From NCBI GenBank assembly GCA_040878035.1, contig JBBDMX010000069.1:23833-87832 (forward strand): a stretch of DNA of 64,000 nt, written 5' to 3'. Below, piece after piece: positions 25,848-34,438 of this stretch. This DNA is from JBBDMX01 sp040878035. Its GTDB lineage: Bacteria; Planctomycetota; Phycisphaerae; Phycisphaerales; Phycisphaeraceae. How positions within the stretch are numbered: the first letter of the stretch is position 1; every line of letters begins with the position of its first letter. Made by a program: the position numbers and the translations under genes. The notes under the pieces were generated by a model. The model saw only the letters and a list, made by a program, of their open reading frames with translations, did no database searches and had not been told where the DNA came from.

Positions 25848-26540
25848 CTATTCCTGAATAATCTGGGAAAAAATTCGGCTGACTTGCTCAAGGCAGCGGG
25901 CGGACTCGCCCCCGGACTCGCCTCCGGACTCACCTCCGAAGTCACCTTCCGAGTCGCCCCCATTGTCCACCATATAATCGGCGGCATTGGCCTTGGTGTC
26001 AAGCGGCAACTGTCGCTTTTCTCGCCGCGCCAACTCCTGGGCGTCCCATCCCCGCTTCTCCAGCACTCGTTTCTGCCGCGCCGCCAGGGGAGCATGCACG
26101 TAAACGAGCACGTCGCAATCCCCGTCGAGTTTCTTTTCCATGAGCAGGGGCGTGTCTTCGACAATGGCAAGAATCGCTGGGTCGCGCTGGTACTTCTGAT
26201 GCAGTTCTTCCCGCCGGGCCAGCACACGGGGATGAACCACGCTTTCGAGCCGGGCCAGTTCTTCGGGCTTATCAAAGACGACCGCCCCCAGGGCCTTGCG
26301 GTTGACCTGTCCGTCGGGCTGGAAAATGGTGTCGCCCCACCACTGGCGAAGCTGACGCTGGATGATCGGGTCGCGCAAGGCCTGGCCCGCCAGGGCATCG
26401 GCATCGACGATGCCGCAGCCCAGTTGGCCAAACAGCCGGGCGATCGTGCTCTTACCCGCCCCGATCCCGCCGACGATGCCGATGACCGGCTTGCGCAAAT
26501 GGGATGGTGTGTCGGCGTCAGCGGTGCGTCGGCTGGGCAT
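25848..26540 (-). CDS. coaE: Dephospho-CoA kinase with internal repeat tract
   Basis: Last step of coenzyme A synthesis: phosphorylation of dephospho-CoA at the ribose 3' hydroxyl. About 230 aa from MPSRRTADAD at 26540. P-loop GIVGGIGAGKSTIAR at residues about 18-32, the substrate segment IVDADALAGQ, VVHPRVLARREEL, and the C-terminal motif ANAADYMVDNGG. Between this motif and the final helix (CLEQVSRIFSQ) lies a run of about 20 residues of GGES repeats encoded by tandem CCGGACTCGCCT units, an insertion not usual in the family. Confidence 0.9.
   Translation of the reverse strand: MPSRRTADADTPSHLRKPVIGIVGGIGAGKSTIARLFGQLGCGIVDADALAGQALRDPIIQRQLRQWWGDTIFQPDGQVNRKALGAVVFDKPEELARLESVVHPRVLARREELHQKYQRDPAILAIVEDTPLLMEKKLDGDCDVLVYVHAPLAARQKRVLEKRGWDAQELARREKRQLPLDTKANAADYMVDNGGDSEGDFGGESGGESGGESARCLEQVSRIFSQIIQE
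25890..25975. repeat. Short tandem repeat inside coaE
   Basis: Imperfect 12-bp units of the form GGACTCGCCTCC, in frame, encoding GGES/GDSE repeats near the coaE 3' end. Confidence 0.7.
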
Positions 26541-26720
26541 GGCAGCACACAATAGGGACTTGGCATCCCCGCCGCCAGCCAGATGGATCGCCGTGATGCT
26601 TCTGCCCACGCCGGGCCGGCGGGGACCAGCCGGGACTGCGACTCTATCCAAAAGGAACCGGGCCGGCTGGAACTGCCAACGATGCACCGGGTGGATCATG
26701 GACAAATGACGCACAAAAAT

Positions 26721-26923
26721 CGGATATCTGGACATGTCAGCCACCTCCCCTATACCCCCCATCATCGTTTTCACTCAACAATCTGTAAAACCAATAGTTA
26801 CAAGTGTCATACCCCCATGTCAGTGGCGTGTCATGGTGACATTATTGATTCCGTGGTGACTGCTTCGTAATATTTTTAGCCAACATATTTTACACGCGAT
26901 TAGCAATATTCAGTAAGTGTCAG
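26721..26923. repeat. Element A: about 200-bp intergenic element with TGTCA dyads
   Basis: Shares ordered blocks with 58062-58283: CGGATATCTGGACA, TGTCAGCCACCTCCCC, TGTCAGTGGCGTGTCA followed by GGTGACATT, GTAATATTTT, CATATTTTACA and AGCAATATT. The central block contains the dyad TGTCA-N3-TGACA. No open frame; boundaries are approximate. Confidence 0.7.
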
Positions 26924-27153
26924 GCCTCGCCGTTGCCAAACATGTCTGAAACGCGCATGACGGTGCGGTTCCATGGACTCATGTTCGGCCAAGAGCCCTT
27001 GGGCTATCCGGGTGGCATGCCGGTGGCATCCGTGGTTAGTGTGGCCGCGGCAAACCCAATCGCATGAACTTGTGATACTGAATAGTAATCCATATATTTA
27101 ACATGGTATCGGCCAGGCGTTGAAAGTAAAGAAAAAAAATGCAAAAAAAAGGA

Positions 27154-27182
27154 TTGCAATAGTTACAGGAAAACCCAATAAT
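27154..27182 (+). promoter_or_regulatory. Candidate sigma-70-type promoter upstream of the cold-shock gene
   Basis: TTGCAA, 17-bp spacer, AATAAT. If used, it would give a leader of roughly 370 nt before the cold-shock gene; long structured leaders are typical of cspA-type genes. A motif match only. Confidence 0.35.
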
Positions 27183-27559
27183 GGCGTATTGGGGGTCGAG
27201 TCTTTTGTTGGGCCGGCTTGCGGGGGGCATGTGCTGAGAAGGAGAGGACTTTAGATTCGTTCAATGCGGTCATTGGCAGCAGACTGTCAGTAGTTGCTGC
27301 TGGAGTTGCTGTTCACTCCGGGGTACGGGGTCCGGGGTACGGAGTTTGGGGGTTTGTGTCTAAGGTCAGGGGGGTCAGGCGGTGGGAGCGGTGTTGCAGG
27401 AGCGGGATTATTTGCGGTCGATGGTTGGTGATTCCCTGGCGAGGGTGTTGAAATCCGCGCTCATTGGTGATGCAGCCAAACCTTGGGGTCCGGGGTCCAA
27501 CGACCCCGCGACGTTGTGTGCTCAGCGGCATGAAATCAACATTTCAGGAGTGTCTTCAT

Positions 27560-27838
27560 ATGGCTACGCAAGGCCAAGTCAAGTGGTTTGATCCCAAGAA
27601 GGGCTACGGCTTCATCATCGGGCCGGCTGGGCAGGACGTGTTCGTCCATTACACGCAGATCATGGGCGACGGGTTTCGCTCACTCAAGGATGGCGAAAGC
27701 GTGGACTACGACATCATCCAGGGCGAGAAAGGGTATCAGGCCAAATCGGTGCAGCGCCAGGCGGCGGCGGCGGCGCAGGCCGAGGCGGCGGCAGTGTCCA
27801 CGGGCTATCGCAAACGCTCGGTCGAGCTCGAGGCGTGA
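27560..27838 (+). CDS. Cold-shock domain protein with Ala-rich tail
   Basis: Single-stranded RNA/DNA-binding protein. 92 aa from MATQGQVKWFDPKKG, with AGGAG nine bases before the ATG. The cold-shock fold is clear: RNP1 KGYGFI, RNP2 VFVHY, and the DGESVDYDIIQGEKG strand pair. Residues 67 onward (RQAAAAAQAEAAAVSTGYRK) form an Ala/Gln-rich tail beyond the usual 65-70 aa domain. Preceded by the 1-kb AT-rich island. Confidence 0.93.
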   Translation: MATQGQVKWFDPKKGYGFIIGPAGQDVFVHYTQIMGDGFRSLKDGESVDYDIIQGEKGYQAKSVQRQAAAAAQAEAAAVSTGYRKRSVELEA

Positions 27839-27930
27839 GCTTGACCTAACTCCATCAGTCCATGCCCACCAGAAGGGGGCATGCCTCCGCTGGCGCACGC
27901 TCCGCCCCTGCCGGGTATTCTCGTTGGGGC

Positions 27931-28824
27931 ATGATCTGGAACGATCTGGTTAATGGTATCGCCCTGGGCGTGCTGCTGTGCATCCCCATCGTCTGGGTGG
28001 CCACGCGGCGCACGGCCCGGCGGGTCCGCCAACTCGAGCAACGCGCCCGCGGCGCCCAGCGCCTGGCGGAACTGGGCGGCCTGACCAGCGGCCTGGCGCA
28101 CGAGATCAAGAACCCCCTGTCCACCGTCGGCTTGAACCTCCAGCTCATGCAGGAAGACCTGGCGGAACTGGAACGCCACGTCCAGGAGAATGCCGCCACC
28201 CAGGAGAGAGTCGCCCGCATGAAGCGCCGTGCCGATGCCCTGGCGCGGGAGACGCAGCGCTTGCGCGTGATCCTTGAAGACTTCCTCCGCTTTGCCGGCC
28301 GCATCAAACTCGACCTGGCGACCGTGCCGCTGCACCAGCTTATCGACGAGTTGACCGACTTCTATACCCCCCAGGCGCAAGCCTCGGGCGTACGCCTGCG
28401 CACCCAGCTCGAAGCCCAGCCCGATACGGTCGTGGCCGACCAGGCGCAGATCAAGCAGGCCCTGCTCAACCTGCTGATCAACGCCACGCAAGCCATGAGT
28501 GAGGCCCGCCAGTCGAGCAACCCCCCCAAGCCGCACGGCGGGGGCGAGGAGTTGTTCATCCGCACCCAACGCGCCCGCGCCCTGGGCCGCGAGGAACTGC
28601 ACATTCACGTGATTGACACCGGCCCGGGCATCCCGGCCGACCAACTCGAACGCATCTTCCAGCCGTATTATTCGACCAAGCGTCACGGCACGGGCCTGGG
28701 CCTGCCCACCTCGCGACGGATCATCGAAGAACACGGCGGCCACCTGACGGTGCATTCGGAACTGGGCCGTGGCACCGATTTCGTGATCGCCGTGCCGGTG
28801 GACGGTCCGCCAAGGCAGGAGTGA
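27931..28824 (+). CDS. Orphan sensor histidine kinase, membrane-anchored
   Basis: 297 aa from MIWNDLVNGIALG at 27931. One N-terminal membrane segment (VNGIALGVLLCIPIVWVA), no periplasmic sensor domain, then a coiled linker, the phospho-acceptor motif SGLAHEIKNPLSTVG, N box NLLINATQAM, G1 box DTGPGIPADQ, F box IFQPYYSTK and G2 box GTGLGLPTSRRI. No response regulator is adjacent, so its partner lies elsewhere. It resembles NtrB-type kinases. Confidence 0.9.
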   Translation: MIWNDLVNGIALGVLLCIPIVWVATRRTARRVRQLEQRARGAQRLAELGGLTSGLAHEIKNPLSTVGLNLQLMQEDLAELERHVQENAATQERVARMKRRADALARETQRLRVILEDFLRFAGRIKLDLATVPLHQLIDELTDFYTPQAQASGVRLRTQLEAQPDTVVADQAQIKQALLNLLINATQAMSEARQSSNPPKPHGGGEELFIRTQRARALGREELHIHVIDTGPGIPADQLERIFQPYYSTKRHGTGLGLPTSRRIIEEHGGHLTVHSELGRGTDFVIAVPVDGPPRQE

Positions 28825-28852
28825 GAACTGCACGCCGGAACTGAATTTGCAG

Positions 28853-28908
28853 AACCCTGGATTTTCCGGAAATGCCGACCTTCGCAGACTTCGCTCTGGC
28901 TTGGCGGC
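28853..28908. repeat. Degenerate TTTTCCGGAAATGCCGACC-type dispersed repeat
   Basis: Resembles the units at 9397-9478 and 55770-55862 (ATTTTCCGGAAATG, GACCTTCGCAGACTTCG, CTGGCTTGGCGG). It lies in the convergent gap between the kinase and the GNAT gene. Confidence 0.5.
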
Positions 28909-28909
28909 C

Positions 28910-29191
28910 CTACACCTCTTCCTTCACCAGTTCCATGTACTTGGGGAAGCGGGTGAGGAACTCGTGGGCGACGTAAGGACAGCCGGGGACGACTTTGAGG
29001 CCCTGGGCGCGGGCGTGCTCGAAACCGTGGGTCACCAGTATGGCGGCGATGCCCTTGTTGCGGTGCTCCGGCGGAACGTAGACGAAGTAGAAGTTCAGCG
29101 ACCCGTCGTGCGGCTTGTAGTTCAACATCGCTTTATCGTCACCCAGGTCGATCACGAAGCGGTGGTCGTCGGGCTCGTGCCGAATGTCCAT
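28910..29191 (-). CDS. Small GNAT-type N-acetyltransferase (YjdJ-like)
   Basis: 93 aa from MDIRHEPDDHRFVID at 29191. Short-form GNAT fold: strands RFVIDLGDDKAMLNYKP and LNFYFVYVPPEHR, then the acetyl-CoA binding loop RNKGIAAILVTHGFEHAR, and VPGCPYVAHEFLTRFPKY. Members of this short family acetylate unknown substrates. The longer open frame upstream to 29344 is not protein-like. Confidence 0.85.
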   Translation of the reverse strand: MDIRHEPDDHRFVIDLGDDKAMLNYKPHDGSLNFYFVYVPPEHRNKGIAAILVTHGFEHARAQGLKVVPGCPYVAHEFLTRFPKYMELVKEEV

Positions 29192-29252
29192 GGTTGATTG
29201 TACGCCGGTTTTGGCGGCGAGGGAACGCGGCAAGCCGCGGCGCTTCGCAAGA

Positions 29253-29555
29253 TCATTCAGCGAAGTCGTAGACCTGCACGCGCTGCCAGTGGGGTTTGTG
29301 CCTGGCGATGAACTGCTGGTGCAGGTCGTGCACCTGGTACGCATCGTGGCCGGCCTGGTCGTCGAGCACGACGCACAGGCCCACGTGGTAGGAGTTGTCC
29401 ACCACGTCGCGCGGGGTCATGGCGGGCTTACCCGCCCAGAGTTGGCGAACCCCCGGGACTTGCCCCAGCATCTGCCGGCAGTCCTGCTCCAGCGCCGCTT
29501 GCTGGACCGCTGACGTACCGTCCTTAAGCCAGAAAAACACCATGTGGATGAACAT
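29253..29555 (-). CDS. Stress-responsive A/B-barrel (Dabb) domain protein
   Basis: 100 aa, one dimeric alpha/beta-barrel domain. The start MFIHMVFFWLKDGTS is the Dabb signature (HxVxFxLK); also VPGVRQLWAGKP, YHVGLCVVLDDQAGHDAYQ and HDLHQQFIARHKPHW. Known relatives include plant stress proteins and polyketide cyclases; no specific function can be assigned. Confidence 0.88.
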   Translation of the reverse strand: MFIHMVFFWLKDGTSAVQQAALEQDCRQMLGQVPGVRQLWAGKPAMTPRDVVDNSYHVGLCVVLDDQAGHDAYQVHDLHQQFIARHKPHWQRVQVYDFAE

Positions 29556-29663
29556 TGCCTGCTCCTGTTGAATGCCTGGATGTGCAGTCTATCCCGGCTG
29601 AGAAGAGATCCCGGCCAAGCTCGAAGACTCGCATGGCGGGGCTTGGACTCGCATGGCCGGCCT

Positions 29664-30155
29664 TCAGCGCTTCATGTTGACGAACTGGAGGGGAACCTCG
29701 CTGGGCTGACCCTTGAGCAAGGTCATGACCGCCTGGAGATCGTCGAGCTGCTTGCCGGTGATGCGCAGTTCCTCGCCCTGAATGGACGCCTGCACTTTGA
29801 TCTTGCTGTCCTTGATGGCCTTGACCATCTGCTTGGCCAGGTCCTGGGGGATGCCCTCGCGGATGGTGACATCGCGTTTGAGCGCCCCGCCGGAGGTGGG
29901 GGTCGGCTCGTCGAACTGGAAGGTCTTGACCTCCAGGCCGCGCTTCACTGCCGCCTGAAGGAACATTTCCCTCAGGGCGTCCATCTTCATCCGCTCGGCG
30001 GCGAGCATGTGCAGCTTCTTCTCCTTGCGGTCGAAGGTCAACTCGGTCTTGCTGCCGCGGAAGTCGTAGCGCGTGGCCACGGCCTTAAGCGTGTTGTTCA
30101 CGGCGTTATCGACTTCCTGAAAGTCCACGCGGCTGACGACGTCAAATGAGGGCAT
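29664..30155 (-). CDS. YajQ-family nucleotide-binding protein (UPF0234)
   Basis: 163 aa, full length. Family motifs: PSFDVVSRVDFQEVDNAVNN, TRYDFRGSKTELTFDR, REGIPQDLAKQMVKAIKDSK, VQASIQGEELRITGKQLDDL and the C-terminal PLQFVNMKR. Proteins of this family bind nucleotides; one Xanthomonas member is a cyclic di-GMP effector (family knowledge). It lies just beyond the ribosomal operon terminator and is probably a separate unit. Confidence 0.93.
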   Translation of the reverse strand: MPSFDVVSRVDFQEVDNAVNNTLKAVATRYDFRGSKTELTFDRKEKKLHMLAAERMKMDALREMFLQAAVKRGLEVKTFQFDEPTPTSGGALKRDVTIREGIPQDLAKQMVKAIKDSKIKVQASIQGEELRITGKQLDDLQAVMTLLKGQPSEVPLQFVNMKR

Positions 30156-30194
30156 GGGTCACCTGCTCCCTGGAAACGGAGGGATCGCGGCCAC

Positions 30195-30224
30195 AAAAAA
30201 CCCAGAGACCGGTGCCTCTGGGTT
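30195..30224 (-). terminator. Intrinsic terminator of the ribosomal operon
   Basis: On the minus strand AACCCAGAG and CTCTGGGTT form a perfect 9-bp stem around an 8-nt loop, followed by a run of at least six Ts (30195-30200). It lies 25 bp after rplQ. Confidence 0.9.
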
Positions 30225-30248
30225 TGTTTTACATTGGTGGTTCAGAAG

Positions 30249-30890
30249 TTACTCGCTCTTGACGGATTCCTGATCGGCGGCCGGGGCGGGCGCCTCGGCG
30301 GCGGGAGCAGCTTGGGTCTTGCTCGCTTTGCGCAGCTTGGCGGCGAATTCCATACGGCCGTTGGCCTTCTCGCGGCGGCGCGAATACTGGCCGGGCACCT
30401 GCGGGCCTTCGTCGGCGCTGGAAACCAACTGCAACACGCACAGGTCGCTGCCGTCGCCGATGCGATGGCTGCTCTTGAGCACCCGGCTGTTGCGCAAGCG
30501 GTGGCCGCCGGCGAGCTTGATGATCCGCGTGTAGCCGCCGGGACGATCGCCAAAGGTCGGCGCGATTTCGTCAAAGAGCTTCTTGACCACGCGCGGGCCG
30601 TCCATCAATTCGCCATACTTGTTGCGCTTGACGCCTTGATCATCCTCCTCCTTGGACGTATCCACCATGATACGGTCCTGGAGTTCAGCGATGACGCGGC
30701 GGCGCGACGCCAGATCGCCCTTCTTGGCGGCGGTGATCAGCTTCTCGATGAAGGGCTGCACCATCTTGGCCTTGGGCAGGGTCGTGGTGATCTGGCTGTG
30801 CGTGAACAGCGCCACCGCCAGGTTGCGGCGATCGGCGCGGCGATGCTCGGCGTCGCGGCCAAGCTTGTATCCAGCTATTCGGTGTCTCAT
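30249..30890 (-). CDS. rplQ: Large-subunit ribosomal protein L17
   Basis: 213 aa. The L17 core (residues 1-150) begins MRHRIAGYKLGRDAEHRRA and includes LFTHSQITTTLPKAKMVQPF and GDRPGGYTRIIKLA. The rest is a tail ending in an Ala/Pro stretch (AAPAAEAPAPAADQ); E. coli L17 is 127 aa. Last gene of the operon, after rpoA as usual, followed by an intrinsic terminator. Confidence 0.96.
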   Translation of the reverse strand: MRHRIAGYKLGRDAEHRRADRRNLAVALFTHSQITTTLPKAKMVQPFIEKLITAAKKGDLASRRRVIAELQDRIMVDTSKEEDDQGVKRNKYGELMDGPRVVKKLFDEIAPTFGDRPGGYTRIIKLAGGHRLRNSRVLKSSHRIGDGSDLCVLQLVSSADEGPQVPGQYSRRREKANGRMEFAAKLRKASKTQAAPAAEAPAPAADQESVKSE

Positions 30891-30945
30891 GGTTCGTGCT
30901 CGCTTTCAGAAAGCAGGCCCAGCCCCGCTCAAAGCGGGGCTGCCC

Positions 30946-31956
30946 TCAGGCTTCCTGCTCTTCTTTTTCCAGTTCGGGGGGCAGTTCCATGCCCAGGTTC
31001 AGGCTCAGGTCGGTCAGTTTCCGCTTGACCTCGCGCAACGACGTTTTGCCGAAGGAACGCACCTTGAGCAGGTCCGGCTCGGACAACGAGACCAAGTCGG
31101 CGACGGTCTGGATCTTGGCCGATTCCAGGCAATTGCTGGCGCGGACGCTCAGCTCCAGCTCGGAAATTGGCATCTGGAGCTTGCGGATCAAGTCCTCTTC
31201 GACCTTGGCGGCGGCCGCGGCGGTCTCGCTGGCGGTCGAAGAACCGATGTCGAAATACTGCACGAACGGGTTCAAATGCTTGCGAAGGATCTTGGCGGCC
31301 TCGACCAGCGCCATCTCCGGCGCCACTGTGCCGTTGGTCCACACCTCGATAGTCAGCTTGTCGTAGTTGGTCTTCTGGCCCACGCGCGTGTCCTCGACCT
31401 TGTAACGCACGCGCAGCACAGGCGTATAGATCGCATCCACCGGGATCCAGCCGATCTCCTGATCCTCGCCTTCCTGGAGCTGCTCGCTGGCGGGAACATA
31501 GCCGCGGCCCTTCTTGACGCGAAACTCAGCGTCGAAGTCCACGCTCTTGGTCAGCGTCGCCAGCACCATGTCCTTGTTCTGAATGGTGATGGAGGTGTCG
31601 GCCTCGATCAGGTCGGCGGTCACCTGGCCCGGCCCCTCGGCCTGGAGACGCATGGTGCGCGGCTCTTCGCCTTCCATCGAGACTACCAGGTTCTTGACGT
31701 TGAGAACGATGTCGGTCACGTCCTCCATCACGCCTTCGAGGCTGGAGAACTCGTGCTCGGCGCCCTTGACTTTGATGGCTGTCACGGCCGCGCCTTCCAG
31801 GCTCGACAGCAGGATGCGGCGCAGGCTGTTGCCGACGGTCGTGCCGAAGCCGCGTTCAAAGGGCTCGACGACGAACTTGCCATAGGTGGCGTTGTTGAGA
31901 TTGGTGTCGGGGACGACCCGGCTGGGCAGTTCCAGACCTCGCCATCGGATACGCAT
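30946..31956 (-). CDS. rpoA: RNA polymerase alpha subunit
   Basis: 336 aa from MRIRWRGLELPSRVV at 31956. The N-terminal assembly domain includes FVVEPFERGFGTTVGNSLRR and LLSSLEGAAVTAIKVKGAEH. The C-terminal DNA- and activator-binding domain (residues about 255-325) has ELSVRASNCLESAKIQTV and VRSFGKTSLREVKRKL. It follows rpsK directly; rpsD, which often sits between them, is absent. Confidence 0.97.
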   Translation of the reverse strand: MRIRWRGLELPSRVVPDTNLNNATYGKFVVEPFERGFGTTVGNSLRRILLSSLEGAAVTAIKVKGAEHEFSSLEGVMEDVTDIVLNVKNLVVSMEGEEPRTMRLQAEGPGQVTADLIEADTSITIQNKDMVLATLTKSVDFDAEFRVKKGRGYVPASEQLQEGEDQEIGWIPVDAIYTPVLRVRYKVEDTRVGQKTNYDKLTIEVWTNGTVAPEMALVEAAKILRKHLNPFVQYFDIGSSTASETAAAAAKVEEDLIRKLQMPISELELSVRASNCLESAKIQTVADLVSLSEPDLLKVRSFGKTSLREVKRKLTDLSLNLGMELPPELEKEEQEA

Positions 31957-32097
31957 GGTTGATACTCCGAAAAAAGCCGGCAAATCCTGGAAGGATGCCT
32001 CGCGGTCTTAACGCCCGAATCTGTCATGCCGGGACACAGGGGGCTACTGTTCCGCGAGGGGTGATTGTAGGTCAGGTCGAGTCGTTGGGTCGGCGGT

Positions 32098-32181
32098 TGC
32101 AGGAGGCTAAGCCGCAAGCGGCGGGCTGAACCGCAAGCGGTCCGGGGTCCGGGGTCCCCGGGGTCCCCGGGGTCCGGGGTA
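32098..32181. repeat. GCCGCAAGCGG units plus GGGGTCCGGGGTCC tandem tract
   Basis: Fills the end of the rpsK-rpoA gap. Two CCGCAAGCGG palindromes are followed by five GGGGTCC-type units, stopping exactly at the rpsK stop codon. Confidence 0.7.
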
Positions 32182-32559
<378 letters not shown>

Positions 32560-32692
32560 GGTGCTCCTCGAATCTGCTGGCGCTGCCCGGCGCTATCTGC
32601 TAACGATGCGGGGGCAGCTCGACTCGAATGGTTGAATAGCTTGCGTCCCACCCGCCGGAGCGGGTGGGCTTTCGCTGCTAACGTTCCTTTGG

Positions 32693-33076
32693 TTACTTCA
32701 TCGCCTTGACGGACTTTTTGACCGCCACGGTCTTGCGTTTGCCCTTGCGGGTTCGCGCGTTGGTTCTGGTGCGCTGGCCATGCACGGGCAGGCCCCGGCG
32801 GTGCCGGTCGCCGCGGTAGGAGCGGATGTCCTTGAGCCGCTGGATGTCCTGCGCCACCTTGCGGCGCAGGGCGCCCTCGATCAGGTGCGTGCCTTCGATC
32901 ACGCCGGCGATATGCGCCAACTGCTCTTCGGTGAGCTTGTTGGCGCGGGTCTGGCCGTCCACCTCGGCCTGCGCCAGGACGTGGTCGGCAGTGGTCGGCC
33001 CAATGCCAAACAGGTAGCGCAGGGCGATGCGAATCGGCTTGTTATCGGGAATGTCAACACCGGCGAGTCGGGGCAT
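32693..33076 (-). CDS. rpsM: Small-subunit ribosomal protein S13
   Basis: 127 aa from MPRLAGVDIPDNKPIRI at 33076. Forms an intersubunit bridge at the head of the 30S. Helix-two-turn-helix region YLFGIGPTTADHVLAQA and the basic tail RGDRHRRGLPVHGQRTRTNA. Starts 14 bp downstream of rpmJ. Confidence 0.97.
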   Translation of the reverse strand: MPRLAGVDIPDNKPIRIALRYLFGIGPTTADHVLAQAEVDGQTRANKLTEEQLAHIAGVIEGTHLIEGALRRKVAQDIQRLKDIRSYRGDRHRRGLPVHGQRTRTNARTRKGKRKTVAVKKSVKAMK

Positions 33077-33090
33077 GGTGAGTTCCTCTC

Positions 33091-33204
33091 TTATCCCTGG
33101 CGCTGCTTGTGCTTGGGGTTGGTGCAAATCACGCGGACGACGCCTTTGCGGCGCACGACCTTGCAGTTTTCACAGATACGCTTGACGCTGCTACGAACTT
33201 TCAT
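33091..33204 (-). CDS. rpmJ: Large-subunit ribosomal protein L36
   Basis: 37 aa; translates as MKVRSSVKRICENCKVVRRK and then GVVRVICTNPKHKQRQG. The zinc ribbon ligands are present (C-x2-C then C and H), so this is the zinc-binding form. A GAGG site precedes the ATG. It lies between infA and rpsM, the standard place. Confidence 0.96.
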   Translation of the reverse strand: MKVRSSVKRICENCKVVRRKGVVRVICTNPKHKQRQG

Positions 33205-33251
33205 GGCGAACCTCGGTTACCGTGGGATGCTGAGCCGCAAGCGGCTGTGGA

Positions 33252-33467
33252 TCAGTGGCGGTAGGTAATGCGGCCTTTGGTCAGATCATAAGGGCTGATT
33301 TCAATGGTGACGCGGTCGCCGGGGAGGATGCGGATGTAGTTCATTCTCATCTTCCCGGAAATGTGCGCCACCATCTCGTGCTTGTTTTCCAGCCGAACGC
33401 GGAACATCGCGTTAGGCAGCGCGTCGATCACCTCGGCTTCCACCGTGATCTTGTCTTCTTTGGCCAT
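33252..33467 (-). CDS. infA: Translation initiation factor IF-1
   Basis: 71 aa from MAKEDKITVEAEVIDAL at 33467. OB-fold protein that occupies the ribosomal A site during initiation. Conserved segments NAMFRVRLENKHEMVAHISG, RMNYIRILPGDRVTIEISPY and DLTKGRITYRH. Confidence 0.97.
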   Translation of the reverse strand: MAKEDKITVEAEVIDALPNAMFRVRLENKHEMVAHISGKMRMNYIRILPGDRVTIEISPYDLTKGRITYRH

Positions 33468-33556
33468 GCCGTCCCTGTCTGGTTCCCGATGCGATCCGGC
33501 GGCACGCGCCGTCATACTCACATCGCCGTTGTCCGGGCCGACACGGCCCGGCTCAC

Positions 33557-34336
33557 TTACCGACCGTCGGTCAGCACTTCGGCGCCGCTGGCGGTCACCG
33601 CCACCGTGTGCTCGTAATGCGCTGAAGGCTGCCGGTCCGCCGTCAACACCGTCCATCCATCCGAGAGCGTGATCACCTCGTGCGTGCCGAGATTGCACAT
33701 CGGCTCGATCGCCAGCACCATGCCCTCGCGCAGGATGATGTCATGTCTCAACAGTTCCCGGCTGACGAAGTTGGGGACCTTGGGGTCTTCGTGCATCTTG
33801 CGACCGACGCCGTGACCCACAAAATCCCGCACCACGCTCATGCCGCAACTCTCCGCATAGTTCTGCATCAAGCGGGCGACCTGGCTCCATCGCCGGCCGG
33901 GCTTGACGTTCTGGATCGCCAACTGAAGCACGTGTTGCGTCACGCGGCACAGTTCGCGAGCCCGACTGGGCACTTGGCCCACCAGCAAAGTCGTCGCCGA
34001 GTCGCCGCACCAACCGTCCAACTCCACCCCGCAATCGATACCGACGATGTCGCCGTCCTTGATGACCCGCTCGCCGGCGATTCCGTGCACGACCTCCTCA
34101 TTGACGCTGATGCAGAGGTTGGCGGGAAATCCTTCGCCCAGCCGGTAAGTGGGGTAGTTCTTGAACAGCCCCTTGGCGCCTCTGCTGGAAAAGACCCTGA
34201 AAGCCTCCTCATCAATCTGCCGCGTTGTCATGCCGGGCTTGCAGATTTCTCTACAGTGCTCGAGCACCGCGTGAACGACTCGACCTGCCGCCCGCATGCT
34301 GCGCAGTTGCTCGCGGGTTTTAAGCGTAATCGCCAT
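33557..34336 (-). CDS. map: Methionine aminopeptidase, type I
   Basis: Removes the initiator methionine from nascent proteins; di-metal enzyme. 259 aa from MAITLKTREQLRSMR at 34336. Metal ligands are recognisable: Asp in IVGIDCGVELDGW and GDSATT, His in GHGVGRKMHEDP, Glu in LAIEPM and the final Glu in AHYEHTV. The substrate His is in EEVVHGI. It follows secY directly; adk, often between them, is absent. Confidence 0.96.
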   Translation of the reverse strand: MAITLKTREQLRSMRAAGRVVHAVLEHCREICKPGMTTRQIDEEAFRVFSSRGAKGLFKNYPTYRLGEGFPANLCISVNEEVVHGIAGERVIKDGDIVGIDCGVELDGWCGDSATTLLVGQVPSRARELCRVTQHVLQLAIQNVKPGRRWSQVARLMQNYAESCGMSVVRDFVGHGVGRKMHEDPKVPNFVSRELLRHDIILREGMVLAIEPMCNLGTHEVITLSDGWTVLTADRQPSAHYEHTVAVTASGAEVLTDGR

Positions 34337-34438
34337 GTGCCGTCGCCAAAGCATCTTACACCGGTTGGGGGCATGGCGAGCCCAAGAGTATATCACGCCC
34401 TGCGCCGCCTGCCAACTGGGGGTGACAAGCCTGTGGCA

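Larger units (their letters stand above)
26541..27559. other. Large intergenic island between coaE and the cold-shock gene
   Basis: About 1 kb with no supported gene. It holds element A (26721-26923), a distinctly AT-rich stretch (about 26750-27190, with runs of A near 27130-27150), a candidate promoter at 27154-27182, and GGGGTACGGGGTCCGGGGTAC-type short repeats at 27318-27350 and 27480-27505. The lower GC contrasts with the whole neighbourhood. Confidence 0.6.

Noticed and set aside
27464..27559. N-terminal extension of the cold-shock protein
   Set aside because: The residues are not conserved-looking, and a good AGGAG site precedes the ATG at 27560.
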